A DNA stretch of 64,000 bases from Aureispira anguillae (GCF_026000115.1 NZ_AP026867.1:5010001-5074000); one strand, 5' to 3'; shown: positions 35,952 to 45,306, numbered from the stretch's first letter. Translations and numbers: made by a program. The notes: generated by a model from the letters alone, not told the origin.

Positions 35952-36645
35952 TGATGTCGTTCGTTGATTATTTTTGGTTCTTTTACAATCCACAGGTTCA
36001 CAAAGGAAGCTGCATAAAATCTCCACACAGGAACTATTGTTATCATTTAGTCATTGGATGCAAGCTTAAAATCGTATATTACTTGTTATCAACAACAAAG
36101 AATAAGACTAAAAACTTATATAGTTTAACAAAAGTCATTATATAAAATATAACACACAATTGTCCTATGGAAATTCTTTGAACTGTCAAAAAACAATATT
36201 TTTTTTGGTTTATCTCTTAGGTTAAATAGAGATAGTAGTTTAGTTAATTGCTTTTTTTTAAGGCACAAAATTACAATAAATCTTCCTTAATAAAAGTTTA
36301 TTAAAAACATTGTTGTGCAATTTCTTATTCTTTAACAAAAGAAAAGGAGCCAATGGCATGAAGTAATCCTGTAAATGCTTAATAAAAAACCTAAGCTATA
36401 TTATTTTTGCTCTAAGTTTTTGGTTATTTACAATACAATTGCCCTAGAAAATGATCCCAGCAGACCTTTTTGCCATTCCCACAGAAATTACCCCAAACTT
36501 TTTTTGCGCTTTATCATTAGGCTTGGCATAATTCTAGTTTTATTTAATACATTGTTAACAATTATTACATCAATTCAAAAAAGCAAGTTCACCTCCAAAC
36601 CCCGCTTGTATTTTTTTATAAAAACCTCCAAAACTTCTCTCCATT
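35952..36645. other. intergenic region upstream of the caspase gene
   Basis: About 690 bp with no convincing gene. A 114-codon plus-strand frame (36375-36719) overlaps the caspase start out of frame and has no coding character. The region is T- and A-rich, and promoter boxes could not be assigned. Confidence 0.45.
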
Positions 36646-38883
36646 ATGAAAATGAACTTTTTTTTGATGCTTCAATTCCTTTCCCTTTGGGGGTTGACGG
36701 CTTTATCTGCTCAAAATAATACCTGGTGTGCTGTAATGATGGAAGGCTCACATAGTCAAACGTATGACAACAGTACTAACTTTCCAAGTGATTTTATAAA
36801 ATCTCAATGGGACAAAGGGCAATTCATTACAGACCTTACTTATGGTAATGGGGAGTGGTATATCGTAACAGGGAGTACTAGTTATAGTCAGCAAGCTTAT
36901 TTTAAAGATAAAAAGTTTCCTGGCGAATGGGTTGAAAAAAAATGGAAAGAGGGTTTTGATATAACCAAAGTAACCTATGGTGCAGACGTATGGGTGGTCG
37001 TCATGTCCAAAGGAGCGGGGTTAACCAGTGAAAGTTGGGGAAAAAGAGGTAGTTTTAAAGAGATTAAGGCCTATATTCTTGGAAAATGGAATGATGGAAA
37101 AGATATTATTGATATTTCATTTGGCAATGGCGAGTGGGTTGCGATCCTAGCAAAAGGTGCAGATTATCATTATCAAGTTTACAATTGGGGCAGTGAATTC
37201 CCAACCGATTGGGTCAACGAGAAATACAAAGAAGGCAAACATATTACTTCTTTAGCTTATGGAGAAGGGCTTTGGGTTGTCGTGATGTCTCAATATACTA
37301 AAACCAAGGGCGAGCGATACATTGTCTCTTCTGAATTTCCCACCGATTTCATACAGTATCAATGGGACAACAACAAAAGGATCAGAGCTATCTTGTACAA
37401 TTATGAACGAGATTTAAAAAAATCCTTTGATGAGTATTTTGATGCAGGGATTGCAGCAGCAAACAAAGGCTCACAAGATCTAGCCATTTATTATTATACT
37501 GAGGCACTAAAAATAGATCCCTCCCATTCTATTGCTTACAATAATCGGGCTTGGGCCAAATACCTTAGTGGTCAGTGCCACGGAGCGTTAGCGGATGCTG
37601 ATAAATCGATACAGTTAGCTGCTTCTGAATATAACTATCATACTCGTGGCGCTATTTACACTTGCTTGGGGCGTTGTAGAGAGGCAATTAGTGATTTTAA
37701 TACAACAATTAACACGGCTTCTAAGAAAGAGGGCTATCAATATGCGGATCGTGCTAAAGCTAGAATTTGCCTAGGTAATCTATCCGATGCTATTGCCGAT
37801 TATGACAAGGCTATTGATTTAGATCCTAGCAATGCTGCTAAATATCGTTCCGAAAAGGAAAGCCTCAAAAAGAAACAAAATGAGAAAGAGAAACCAACGA
37901 TTACTTGGGATTATCCTTACAATAGTTTTGTTTCTAGCACTAGTGCTGCTTATAAAATAAAGGCTTGCATTCATTCTTCTGCCACTATAAAAAGTCTCAA
38001 GCTCTATGTAAATGGACAGACTTTTTCTTCTAGAGGTTTTGGGGTAGATAGTGATTGTACCGAAAGCATCAATGAGTCAATACAACTCAAAAATGGCAAA
38101 AATGAACTCGAAATTGTTGTCGAAACTGCTTATGCAACTGTTCGTTCTGAAAAACGAGTCATAGAATACAAATCAAGTGGTAGTGGGCATTATCATGCCC
38201 TCTTAATAGGAGTAGAAAATTATGACGATTTTTCTATCAATGATTTAGAAAAGCCAATTGACGATTGTGAATTGCTAAAAACAACTTTGGTGAATAATTA
38301 CACCTTTGAACAATCAGACATTCATTTGCTTAAAAACCCAACCAAGGAACAAATCTTAGAAAAACTCATCTACCTACAAGAACGCCTAACCCAACAGGAT
38401 CAATTATTAATTTTTTACTCTGGACATGGTATGGTCAAAAATGAAATTGGATATTGGTTGCCTTCGGATGCCAAAAAAGACAACCGCCTCAAATGGTTTT
38501 CTAATTCTGAATTAAGAGACTATGTCAATAGTATTCAGACACAACACACCCTAGTGATTGCAGATGCTTGTTTTAGTGGTTCTATTTTTACGGGAGGCTA
38601 TCGAGATGTTACAGAATTTGCCTGTGCCGAAATGGAAAAAATTCCTAGTCGCCGAGCCATGACAAGCGGAGCCAATACAGTCGTTCCTGACAATAGTGTA
38701 TTCTTTAAATATCTAATTAAGAAATTAAATGAAAACAATACGAGTTGTCTTTCGGCAGAAACACTTTATTCCAAGGTAAAACCTGCTGTTATTTATAATA
38801 GCCCCAATAACCACATTCCTCAATTTGGGGTGATGCCTCAAACGGGTGATGAAGGGGGGAATTTTATTTTTAGAAAACGATAA
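36646..38883 (+). CDS. secreted caspase-family protein with DUF7477-like repeats and TPRs
   Basis: A 745-residue exported protein (signal peptide ends near TALSAQ, residue 23). Residues ~24-255 hold repeats of the form W-x-VVMSKG...FP-x-x-W-x-x-KWKEG-x-x-I-T-x-x-x-YG, which strongly resemble DUF7477, best known at the C-terminus of plant casein-kinase-1-like proteins. Residues ~265-410 form TPR repeats. A beta-sandwich-like domain spans ~417-515 and a C14 caspase/metacaspase-type domain ~522-745, with catalytic His594 in YSGHGM and Cys642 in DACFSGS. It should cleave proteins after basic or acidic residues outside the cytoplasm. A papain-family gene follows 11 bp downstream, so the two form an operon of two secreted proteases. 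Confidence 0.88.
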   Translation: MKMNFFLMLQFLSLWGLTALSAQNNTWCAVMMEGSHSQTYDNSTNFPSDFIKSQWDKGQFITDLTYGNGEWYIVTGSTSYSQQAYFKDKKFPGEWVEKKWKEGFDITKVTYGADVWVVVMSKGAGLTSESWGKRGSFKEIKAYILGKWNDGKDIIDISFGNGEWVAILAKGADYHYQVYNWGSEFPTDWVNEKYKEGKHITSLAYGEGLWVVVMSQYTKTKGERYIVSSEFPTDFIQYQWDNNKRIRAILYNYERDLKKSFDEYFDAGIAAANKGSQDLAIYYYTEALKIDPSHSIAYNNRAWAKYLSGQCHGALADADKSIQLAASEYNYHTRGAIYTCLGRCREAISDFNTTINTASKKEGYQYADRAKARICLGNLSDAIADYDKAIDLDPSNAAKYRSEKESLKKKQNEKEKPTITWDYPYNSFVSSTSAAYKIKACIHSSATIKSLKLYVNGQTFSSRGFGVDSDCTESINESIQLKNGKNELEIVVETAYATVRSEKRVIEYKSSGSGHYHALLIGVENYDDFSINDLEKPIDDCELLKTTLVNNYTFEQSDIHLLKNPTKEQILEKLIYLQERLTQQDQLLIFYSGHGMVKNEIGYWLPSDAKKDNRLKWFSNSELRDYVNSIQTQHTLVIADACFSGSIFTGGYRDVTEFACAEMEKIPSRRAMTSGANTVVPDNSVFFKYLIKKLNENNTSCLSAETLYSKVKPAVIYNSPNNHIPQFGVMPQTGDEGGNFIFRKR

Positions 38884-38894
38884 ATCCTCAGCAC

Positions 38895-40349
38895 ATGGAT
38901 CAATATAAAAATAGCTTGTCTCTCATTGTTTTAGTGGCAATAACTTGCTTAATTAGCACCACTACGTGGGCACAACCTGATCATTTTAAATTTGGTATGG
39001 GGATTCCCAGTGAACCCGATTTGGAATACGACAACTTACCTGTCAAAGCTCGCCTTACTACAGCCAATTACAGGGCGGTGGACACACGGGCATCTTTGGT
39101 TAAGTACGCTCCTAGCCCTAAAAGTCAAGGGCAATATGGCACCTGTACAGCTTGGGCTGCTGGATTTTGTGCTCGAACGATTGTAGAAGCTCAACGTCAA
39201 GGATGGACGAAACAATCTACGATTAATGACAATGCTTTTTCGCCAGGTTTCATTTATCGGGTGACTTCTCCCAAAACCAACTGTAATGGTGCTTATGTTT
39301 CTGATTGTTTAAAAAGCCTACAGGAGTTTGGTATCGCACAATTAAAAGATTACAATGAAGATTGTCCACAAACAGCTATTCCTAAACAGATTTATAAAAA
39401 AGCAGAAGCCTATAAAATCAAAGGTTATGCAACACTATGGAACACCAACAATCCCTCCACAGAAAAACAGAGGGTTCAATTGGTAAAAAAAAGCATTGAT
39501 GAAGGCAATCCCGTTATCATTGCTATGTATGTCCCTAATTCATTTTGCTATAGCAAAGGTCCTACATGGTTTCCCAAAAGTACCGACCTTGCCGTTGGCG
39601 ATCAAGGGCATCAACACGGTCGGCATGCCATGTGCATTGTAGGGTATGATGACGAACAGGATGGCGGAGCGTTTCGCATTCAAAATAGCTGGGGAAATGC
39701 TTGGGCCGACAAAGGTTATATTTGGGTAAGGTATGAAGATGCAGCAGAGTTTATTTACCAAGCAATTGAGTTATTTAAAATGCCTGCTATTGCTTCAAAA
39801 AATGAAACGACTAAATTGGCGGGCGCTCTAAAACTAGTAGAAGATACAGGACAAGAAATGACCGCCAGTTTAAATTCGTCTAAGGCTTACCAAATGAACA
39901 AAGCTTATCGTTCTGGTACTCGTTTTAGAATTTATCTCAACACCTACCAACCAGCTTATGTTTATGCCATTGGTTCTGATAATAGCAATAAAATTTATCA
40001 AGTATTTCCACATAAAAAGGGAGTTAGCCCAGTATTAAATTATAGCGAAAATAGCGTTCCTATCCCTAGCCAAGATCATCATGTACGGATGGATGGCAAT
40101 ATTGGAACAGATTATCTTTGCGTCATCTATTCTAAAAACCCACTGAATTTAGAGGAGATCAAACGCACGGTCAGTCAAGAAAGTAGCCGATATAGTTTTC
40201 AAGAAAAAGTGCAAAGAGCATTGGGCAGCCAACTCATGTCTAACGATAACATTAATTATGGTATAAAAGATGGGAAAATGAGCTTCACTGCTGAAGCTAA
40301 GGGAAAATCTATTGCTGTGCTTTTTCTTCAAATGGAACATATTGATTAA
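38895..40349 (+). CDS. secreted papain-family (C1A) peptidase with DUF4384-like tail
   Basis: A 484-residue exported protein (signal peptide about 1-27, ending TTTWAQ). The C1 catalytic triad is intact: Cys84 in QYGTCTAWAAGF, His244 in GRHAMCIVGYDD and Asn264 in IQNSWGNAW, with the oxyanion Gln in the SPKSQGQYG segment. The mature domain follows a short N-terminal stretch rather than a full inhibitory propeptide. The C-terminal ~180 residues (RFRIYLNTYQPAYVYAI..., YQVFPHKKG, DYLCVIYSKNPL) look like DUF4384, a beta domain often found with proteases and caspase-like proteins. It is second in an operon with the secreted caspase. Confidence 0.88.
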   Translation: MDQYKNSLSLIVLVAITCLISTTTWAQPDHFKFGMGIPSEPDLEYDNLPVKARLTTANYRAVDTRASLVKYAPSPKSQGQYGTCTAWAAGFCARTIVEAQRQGWTKQSTINDNAFSPGFIYRVTSPKTNCNGAYVSDCLKSLQEFGIAQLKDYNEDCPQTAIPKQIYKKAEAYKIKGYATLWNTNNPSTEKQRVQLVKKSIDEGNPVIIAMYVPNSFCYSKGPTWFPKSTDLAVGDQGHQHGRHAMCIVGYDDEQDGGAFRIQNSWGNAWADKGYIWVRYEDAAEFIYQAIELFKMPAIASKNETTKLAGALKLVEDTGQEMTASLNSSKAYQMNKAYRSGTRFRIYLNTYQPAYVYAIGSDNSNKIYQVFPHKKGVSPVLNYSENSVPIPSQDHHVRMDGNIGTDYLCVIYSKNPLNLEEIKRTVSQESSRYSFQEKVQRALGSQLMSNDNINYGIKDGKMSFTAEAKGKSIAVLFLQMEHID

Positions 40350-40399
40350 ACCTGATATTTTTATAGGTCTACTTCGTTTTTTTTATAACTTTGCGAACC

Positions 40400-40463
40400 T
40401 AAGTAACTAAGCAGAATTAATGATTGTAAATTTAACGCATAATCAATTCTACTTAGTTACTTA
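40400..40463. repeat. short palindromic element with TAAGTAACTAAG termini (copy 2)
   Basis: The left arm TAAGTAACTAAGCAGAATT (40400-40418) and the right arm at 40444-40463 are complementary with one mismatch. The TTAATGATTGTA word after the left arm also follows the left end of the 30584-30753 copy. It lies between the papain-family gene and the DUF1622 gene and could also act as a terminator or mRNA structure. Confidence 0.65.
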
Positions 40464-40499
40464 TTATTAATTTTTATAACCACCAGTATCAGCATCACC

Positions 40500-41015
40500 A
40501 TGAGACGTTCTCATCCAATCTTTTTAGTTCTTCTTTTTTTAATCTGTTTCTTCCCTCTCCTTTTAGTAGGTCAACATGTTGACCCTGCGGTACATCAAGT
40601 TGAAGGGCATCACGATAGTTTAATTTTTGAATTGTTAGAATGGGTAGAATTCATTGTTGACTTGGTTGGAATTGCCATTTTGATTGTAGGTTTTGTCAAA
40701 GGAATTCTTGTCTTTCTCAAATGGGAATTAGATAATCTTCGAGGAGGTGATATTTACGACGATATTTTAGCACTACGGAGTACCTTAGGTTGGTATATCA
40801 TTCTTTCCTTGGATTTTTTAATTATTTCCGACATCCTTCATTCGGTGATAAAACCTGAGTTTAATGATTTGATTAATCTAGGAATTATTGTTGTACTTCG
40901 TACTTCTATTGGTTATTTCTTGGGGCGTGAATTAATGGAGTTGCGCCATGCTGAACAAGAAGATAAACGACGACACGAAGCAGCACTTCAACAAGAGAAA
41001 ACAGATTTGCAATAA
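40500..41015 (+). CDS. DUF1622 family membrane protein
   Basis: A 171-residue protein with an N-terminal hydrophobic segment (about 6-25; signal or first helix), then two to three helices at about 47-70, 95-117 and 124-140. The layout with a LRSTLGWYIILSLDFLIISDILHS motif and an IVVLRTSIGYFLGRELM motif matches DUF1622 proteins. The C-terminus (about 145-171) is charged and helical. Function unknown. The palindromic repeat 40400-40463 separates it from the protease pair, so cotranscription is uncertain. Confidence 0.78.
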   Translation: MRRSHPIFLVLLFLICFFPLLLVGQHVDPAVHQVEGHHDSLIFELLEWVEFIVDLVGIAILIVGFVKGILVFLKWELDNLRGGDIYDDILALRSTLGWYIILSLDFLIISDILHSVIKPEFNDLINLGIIVVLRTSIGYFLGRELMELRHAEQEDKRRHEAALQQEKTDLQ

Positions 41016-41107
41016 CCTAGTTTTCTGAGTGCAGGGCAAATTTTAAACAAAGATTTCCCCCTGAGCGAATTGCGCTCTTATTTTTCTGTGCCAGAAAAAG
41101 ATCTCGC

Positions 41108-41130
41108 CCCTCCTTTTCCTTAAAGGAGGG
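41108..41130. terminator. GC-rich hairpin downstream of the DUF1622 gene
   Basis: CCCTCCTTT and AAAGGAGGG pair over 9 bp around TCCTT. No T-run follows on the plus strand, so terminator function is only possible. Confidence 0.4.
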
Positions 41131-41276
41131 AAACACTTATGAATAATCTTGTATGGGTATAAAGAATCCCTTTGCTACGTTTATTACTCATCGAGCAAAG
41201 CCCAACAAAGGCTTGATAAGGAAAGGTTTATTATTAAAACACAAGGCAGGACTCCATCTCTATATAAAAACAACTC

Positions 41277-41525
41277 CTATTTTACCATTCCCTTGGGGAA
41301 TAAAGATGTTTTCCCTCTTTTAGCAGCTTTAGGGCTTAAAGCAGCCTTCTTTTTCGCCTCTATATCCGCTTTATTATTGTTTTTAGCACGTGCAGCATTG
41401 TTAGGATTATAGCCATAATCTTTGCTGTTATGTACACTATTATAAGCAGGACAAGAGGGTCCTTGATTGCACGATGCAAAAGAAAACAGAGCTACGAGCA
41501 ACAAACAAAGGCTAAAAAATTTCAT
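41277..41525 (-). CDS. small lipoprotein
   Basis: An 82-residue protein with a strong lipoprotein signal peptide (MKFFSLCLLLVALFSFASC, lipidated Cys19). The mature part begins NQGPSCPAYNS and is otherwise Lys/Ala/Asn-rich and probably disordered. Small, basic lipoproteins with a CPAY-like start are frequent in Bacteroidota and of unknown function. The start lies 72 bp from the MITE-like element A, which occupies its likely promoter region. Confidence 0.75.
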   Translation of the reverse strand: MKFFSLCLLLVALFSFASCNQGPSCPAYNSVHNSKDYGYNPNNAARAKNNNKADIEAKKKAALSPKAAKRGKTSLFPKGMVK

Positions 41526-41596
41526 AATGGATAGATTAAACGAATTAATATTCTAGTAGTCAAACTTAATAGTTGGTTGATTTTTGCACACTTCCC

Positions 41597-41798
41597 CTCT
41601 ACCCGACGGTTTCTAACATTTAACAGAATGGGCTTTTTCTAGCCCTATTTTAGACGTTAGATCGTTTCACGCTTAGATATTAGATCCCAATTAAGTTGTA
41701 ATTGGGATCTAATATCTAATTTCTAAGAGCAAAACGATCTAAAAATAGATAAAAGCTGCCCCAATTTTAATTTTTACAAAAATCATTGAGTAGAGAAG
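41597..41798 (+). repeat. MITE-like imperfect palindromic element, copy A
   Basis: A 202-bp non-coding element whose reverse complement recurs at 48404-48568 with few substitutions and two gaps (about 23 and 14 bp, present only here). It begins CTCTACCCGACGG, contains a GGGCTTTTTCTAGCCC hairpin and a central 19-bp palindrome (AGATATTAGATCCCAATTA / complement, 41674-41716 region), and ends near TAGAGAAG. No coding capacity. It marks the left edge of the block carrying the RiPP-type cluster. Confidence 0.85.
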
Positions 41799-42045
41799 CA
41801 CACTACTATACTAAGATAATAAAAAAAGAAAAAAAAGCGTAATTATACTACGTTCATTATTGGTTAGAGTTGTCATTTCTATCCCCAATAACGTGTTCTT
41901 AACATCTATCGCTTACATTATACAATAATACTGCTAAGTCGTCAAATATTTAGCCTTTTTTACTTTTCATCCTTGATATTCCATAGAATATATTGTAAAT
42001 TGAAGGTTTGAAAGAATTTATCCTCACACTAGAAAATCGTTTCTT
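41799..42045. other. intergenic region between element A and the copper monooxygenase gene
   Basis: About 250 bp, AT-rich, with no ORF or recognisable RNA. It presumably holds the promoter of the following gene. Together with element A and the spacer before it, the gene-free stretch is 41526-42045. Confidence 0.4.
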
Positions 42046-43635
42046 ATGAAAAAAATTTACCTCTCCCTAAGTCTTCTTTGCTTATTTATAGGGCAAGCAC
42101 AGACGCAAACCTATGCTGATGATGTTGCACAAATTATATTTGATAACTGCACTTCTTGTCATCACAACGGAGGAATTGCTCCCTTCTCATTAATGAATTA
42201 CACCGATGTTTCTAGTAAAGCTTCTTGGATACAAACAGAGGTCAATAGTGGTAATATGCCTCCTTGGTCTCCCGATGATACCTATTCACAATTTGCACAT
42301 GCTAGAAGTTTAACAACGGCTGAAATTACCACCATCAATAATTGGGTAAATGCAGGTGCTCCGCAAGGCAACCCAGCTAATACCCCTCCCCCACCAGTAT
42401 ACAATCCTAACAACTGGCAATTGGGCACTCCTGATTTGAGCATTAGAATTCCTGACTACATTAGCAAAGCAACTTTTGGCAATGATGACTATGTTTGTTT
42501 CTCTGTCCCAACAAATTTGGTAACGGCAGAAACCATTCAAGCAATTGAAGTTATTCCTGGAGATCCATCTATTGTTCATCACCTTCTCGCTTATATTGAT
42601 GCCAATAATACCTATGGAACGGATACCTTAAGCCATAGTTGTGGAGGACCAACCAACCTGCCGCTAATAGCGGGTTACACGCCTGGCAGTTCTCCTTCAC
42701 AGTTTCCAAATTCTACAGGACTAAAAATGGGAATTAATTTACCCGCCAATTCCAGAATTATTTTTGCCATGCATTACCCTGAAGGAAGCCAAGGAAAAAT
42801 GGATAGCACTCGAATTAATTTTCACTTCTATCCTCAAGGAACCAGTGGAGTACGCCAAGTTTCTGCCAATCCCGTACTTTCAGATTATTCATTTACCATC
42901 AATTCTAATACTATTGATAGCGTAGACGCTTGGTTTCCGAGTGCTACCCTCCCAGTGTCTACCAATTATTCTTTTTTTAGCATCTTTCCTCATGCTCATT
43001 TACTAGGCAAAAACTTTATTGTTTATGCTGTTAATCACTTTCCTCCTTATGACAAAATTCCCTTAATTCATATTCCAAAATGGGATTTTGATTGGCAAGG
43101 TTTTTATGTCTTCAAGTATTTACAAAAAATGCCTGCTGGTTATAAATTATATGGTAAAGCCGTTTATGATAACACCACCAACAACCCTTATAACCCTAAC
43201 AATCCTCCCCAAAACATCAGTTTTGGACTCAACACCACAGACGAAATGTTTTTGGTTTATTTCCAATACATGCCCTATCAGACTGGTGATGAACTCATCA
43301 ATATTGATAGCCTTTTGCAGCTCCAAAATTACACTAGCACAGCCCCCATTGCGACCAATCAGCAAGGAGTATTCTTAACTTCTTACCCCAATCCTTCCAA
43401 TGATCTCACAACCATTCAGTATTATACTCAATACGATGCCAAGGTCGAATTGGGCATTTATAATCTACAGGGAAAACTGGTCAAACAATTACTAAATGCT
43501 GATCGCACCAAAGGAGAATATTTTACAGCATGGGACGGGCGCAATGATACAGGTACTAAGGTTCCTGCTGGCATATACATCAGTCAACTTCATATCAATG
43601 GCAAAACCGTCACACATAAGATTGTTCGACATTAA
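42046..43635 (+). CDS. T9SS-secreted heme/copper protein: copper type II monooxygenase-like
   Basis: A 529-residue exported protein (signal peptide MKKIYLSLSLLCLFIGQAQTQ). The N-terminal ~100 residues form a small cytochrome-c-like domain with the heme motif CTSCHH (residues 35-40) and a likely axial Met in NMPPW. The middle (about 125-420) resembles the PHM-type copper ascorbate-dependent monooxygenase fold, with histidines in VHHLLAY, FAMHYPEG and PHAHLLGK. The last ~80 residues are a T9SS type A sorting domain (SYPNPSNDLTTIQY...WDGRNDTGTKVPAGIYI). Such proteins are common in Bacteroidota and Planctomycetes, and the substrate is unknown. It is convergent with the S53 gene inside the repeat-flanked block. 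Confidence 0.85.
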   Translation: MKKIYLSLSLLCLFIGQAQTQTYADDVAQIIFDNCTSCHHNGGIAPFSLMNYTDVSSKASWIQTEVNSGNMPPWSPDDTYSQFAHARSLTTAEITTINNWVNAGAPQGNPANTPPPPVYNPNNWQLGTPDLSIRIPDYISKATFGNDDYVCFSVPTNLVTAETIQAIEVIPGDPSIVHHLLAYIDANNTYGTDTLSHSCGGPTNLPLIAGYTPGSSPSQFPNSTGLKMGINLPANSRIIFAMHYPEGSQGKMDSTRINFHFYPQGTSGVRQVSANPVLSDYSFTINSNTIDSVDAWFPSATLPVSTNYSFFSIFPHAHLLGKNFIVYAVNHFPPYDKIPLIHIPKWDFDWQGFYVFKYLQKMPAGYKLYGKAVYDNTTNNPYNPNNPPQNISFGLNTTDEMFLVYFQYMPYQTGDELINIDSLLQLQNYTSTAPIATNQQGVFLTSYPNPSNDLTTIQYYTQYDAKVELGIYNLQGKLVKQLLNADRTKGEYFTAWDGRNDTGTKVPAGIYISQLHINGKTVTHKIVRH

Positions 43636-43672
43636 AATTAGTTGATTAAGAGAACAAAACGAATGATTTCCT

Positions 43673-43720
43673 AGCATAAAAAATCGGCATCAAATTGCTT
43701 TGATGTTGGTTTTTTATGCT
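43673..43720. terminator. bidirectional terminator, 22-position stem
   Basis: Arms 43673-43694 and 43699-43720 pair at all 22 positions with three G-U pairs around TTGC. A-rich and T-rich edges serve both the copper monooxygenase gene (+) and the RiPP operon (-). Confidence 0.9.
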
Positions 43721-43754
43721 AAAAATTTGAGATCGATCAACTATTGCATACATT

Positions 43755-45299
43755 TTATACTTCGTTATTTTTCTTTAATTCAGATAACAACAGCTCCGAA
43801 ATAGGACTTCCCAAACCTGTACAAGGGTCCCAACCTTTAGCTGCTTTATAAAAGTTATCTCCATTTTGCCCACTAAGCACATCATTAAACCCTTTGCTTG
43901 TTTCTTTATTCAACCATATTCCATATAGTTGTTCATTAACAAAGCCTAATTTACTATTTGTTCCCTGATTAAAACGAGCAATCAATCCTGCCCACATTGG
44001 CACAACAGCGCTAGTCCCTGATTGAAATTTCTTTTCGCCATCTTGATAGAACATATAATTTTGAGCATGCAAACTAACATCAGGCACTCCTCTTCCTGTT
44101 TTAGCTGGGGAGAAGTTGCCCAAGGTTATTGCATTTGCCTTTTTTTGCCAAGCTGGTACAGGGAATAGCGTGCTAATTCCCCCTCCCGTTGTATCAATAA
44201 AGTACATATCTTCAAAAGTATTCCAGACCACTTCTTCGATAATTGCACTGCCTTTTGTTGTTATTGTTGTTCCCCCACATCCTAATACAAAAGGACTGGA
44301 GGCAGGATAATTTACACTCAAACTCCCCATCAATCCATCCGTAGAACCTTTATCCCCAGAAGAAGCTATGACCGTAATAGCTTTACCTTTTGCATTCGTT
44401 AAAGCATCTTCCATTGCTATTACAATAGCTTGCGGCCATTGACTTTCAGGAGATCCCCAACTCATGGATAAAATAGTTGGAAGGTTGCTATCGTCATTAA
44501 CGGCAGCAAGGACTGCATCAACATATCCCTTCTTAGAATTTTCGGCAAAATAAACCACTAATTGAGCGCCTGGTGCTGCCGACCCAACAACCTGAATATC
44601 CAGCAATACTTCTTGAGAAAATTGCTCATCTGAAGGATCATTTTTAGCAGCGCCAACCAATACTGTTTTTATTTCAGGAGTAGGTATATTGACGGCCTTA
44701 AAATAAGCATCGATATCGCTTTGAGCAAAACCGCCTCCCAGTTCTATAACCGCAATCGTATTTCCTTTTCCATCTAATTTTTCTGGAAATTTGTATAATT
44801 GGGTTAATTCCGTTGCTGTAAAGTTATTGGCTGCTTTCTCTTCTGTAATATCGGGCAACACCCCTGTTGTTTTTAAATGAATTGGTAAATTATCTAAGCC
44901 TAATACAGCCATTACTTTGCCCTTTAACGTTTTGGGCAGACAATAAGCAGCACCATGAGAATAGAACTGTTGTCCTTCTCCATGATAATTATGAAGTTTT
45001 ATCCGAAAAGCTTTTTCGATATTTTCAGTAGTCCCTGTTAATCGTACTAGTTTTTTGCCCAATGCTTTTTCGGTTACTTTTAGTTGGTATTTTTTAGAAA
45101 ACTCCTCTACTAGCACAATCGTCTCAACATTTGAAGCAGCTTTTGTTAGTACTATTAGCACCTCTATTTTTGTATGAGAAGCCAAAGGTTCCCCCTTTTT
45201 AAATAATTCATGATGATGGCTTTCGCCTAACTGAAATTCATAATGAGAACTAAAAAAGTTGATAAAAAACTGGACTAATTTTGTAATGAAATTTTGCAT
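43755..45299 (-). CDS. S53 peptidase (kumamolisin/sedolisin type), last gene of RiPP-type operon
   Basis: A 514-residue serine-carboxyl peptidase. Residues ~15-145 match the pro-kumamolisin activation domain. The catalytic domain has Glu230 and Asp234 (EVLLDIQ), oxyanion Asp316 (SSGDKGS) and nucleophile Ser430 (SGTSAVVP), an intact set. The Ca2+-site block (GFNDVLSGQNGD ... GWDPCTGLGSP) lies near the C-terminus. Most S53 enzymes are secreted and active at acid pH, but I see no classical signal peptide here; the first 20 residues are only weakly amphipathic. Its start is 7 bp after the preceding gene, so it belongs to the operon and could remove the leader from the modified peptide (inference). 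Confidence 0.9.
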   Translation of the reverse strand: MQNFITKLVQFFINFFSSHYEFQLGESHHHELFKKGEPLASHTKIEVLIVLTKAASNVETIVLVEEFSKKYQLKVTEKALGKKLVRLTGTTENIEKAFRIKLHNYHGEGQQFYSHGAAYCLPKTLKGKVMAVLGLDNLPIHLKTTGVLPDITEEKAANNFTATELTQLYKFPEKLDGKGNTIAVIELGGGFAQSDIDAYFKAVNIPTPEIKTVLVGAAKNDPSDEQFSQEVLLDIQVVGSAAPGAQLVVYFAENSKKGYVDAVLAAVNDDSNLPTILSMSWGSPESQWPQAIVIAMEDALTNAKGKAITVIASSGDKGSTDGLMGSLSVNYPASSPFVLGCGGTTITTKGSAIIEEVVWNTFEDMYFIDTTGGGISTLFPVPAWQKKANAITLGNFSPAKTGRGVPDVSLHAQNYMFYQDGEKKFQSGTSAVVPMWAGLIARFNQGTNSKLGFVNEQLYGIWLNKETSKGFNDVLSGQNGDNFYKAAKGWDPCTGLGSPISELLLSELKKNNEV

Positions 45300-45306
45300 A
45301 ATAGGA

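Noticed and set aside
36375-36719. 114-codon ORF overlapping the caspase start
   Set aside because: It runs out of frame into the caspase signal peptide, and its residues look like random AT-rich translation.
41149-41412. 87-codon plus-strand ORF antisense to the small lipoprotein
   Set aside because: The antisense lipoprotein has a textbook lipobox. This frame is its shadow.
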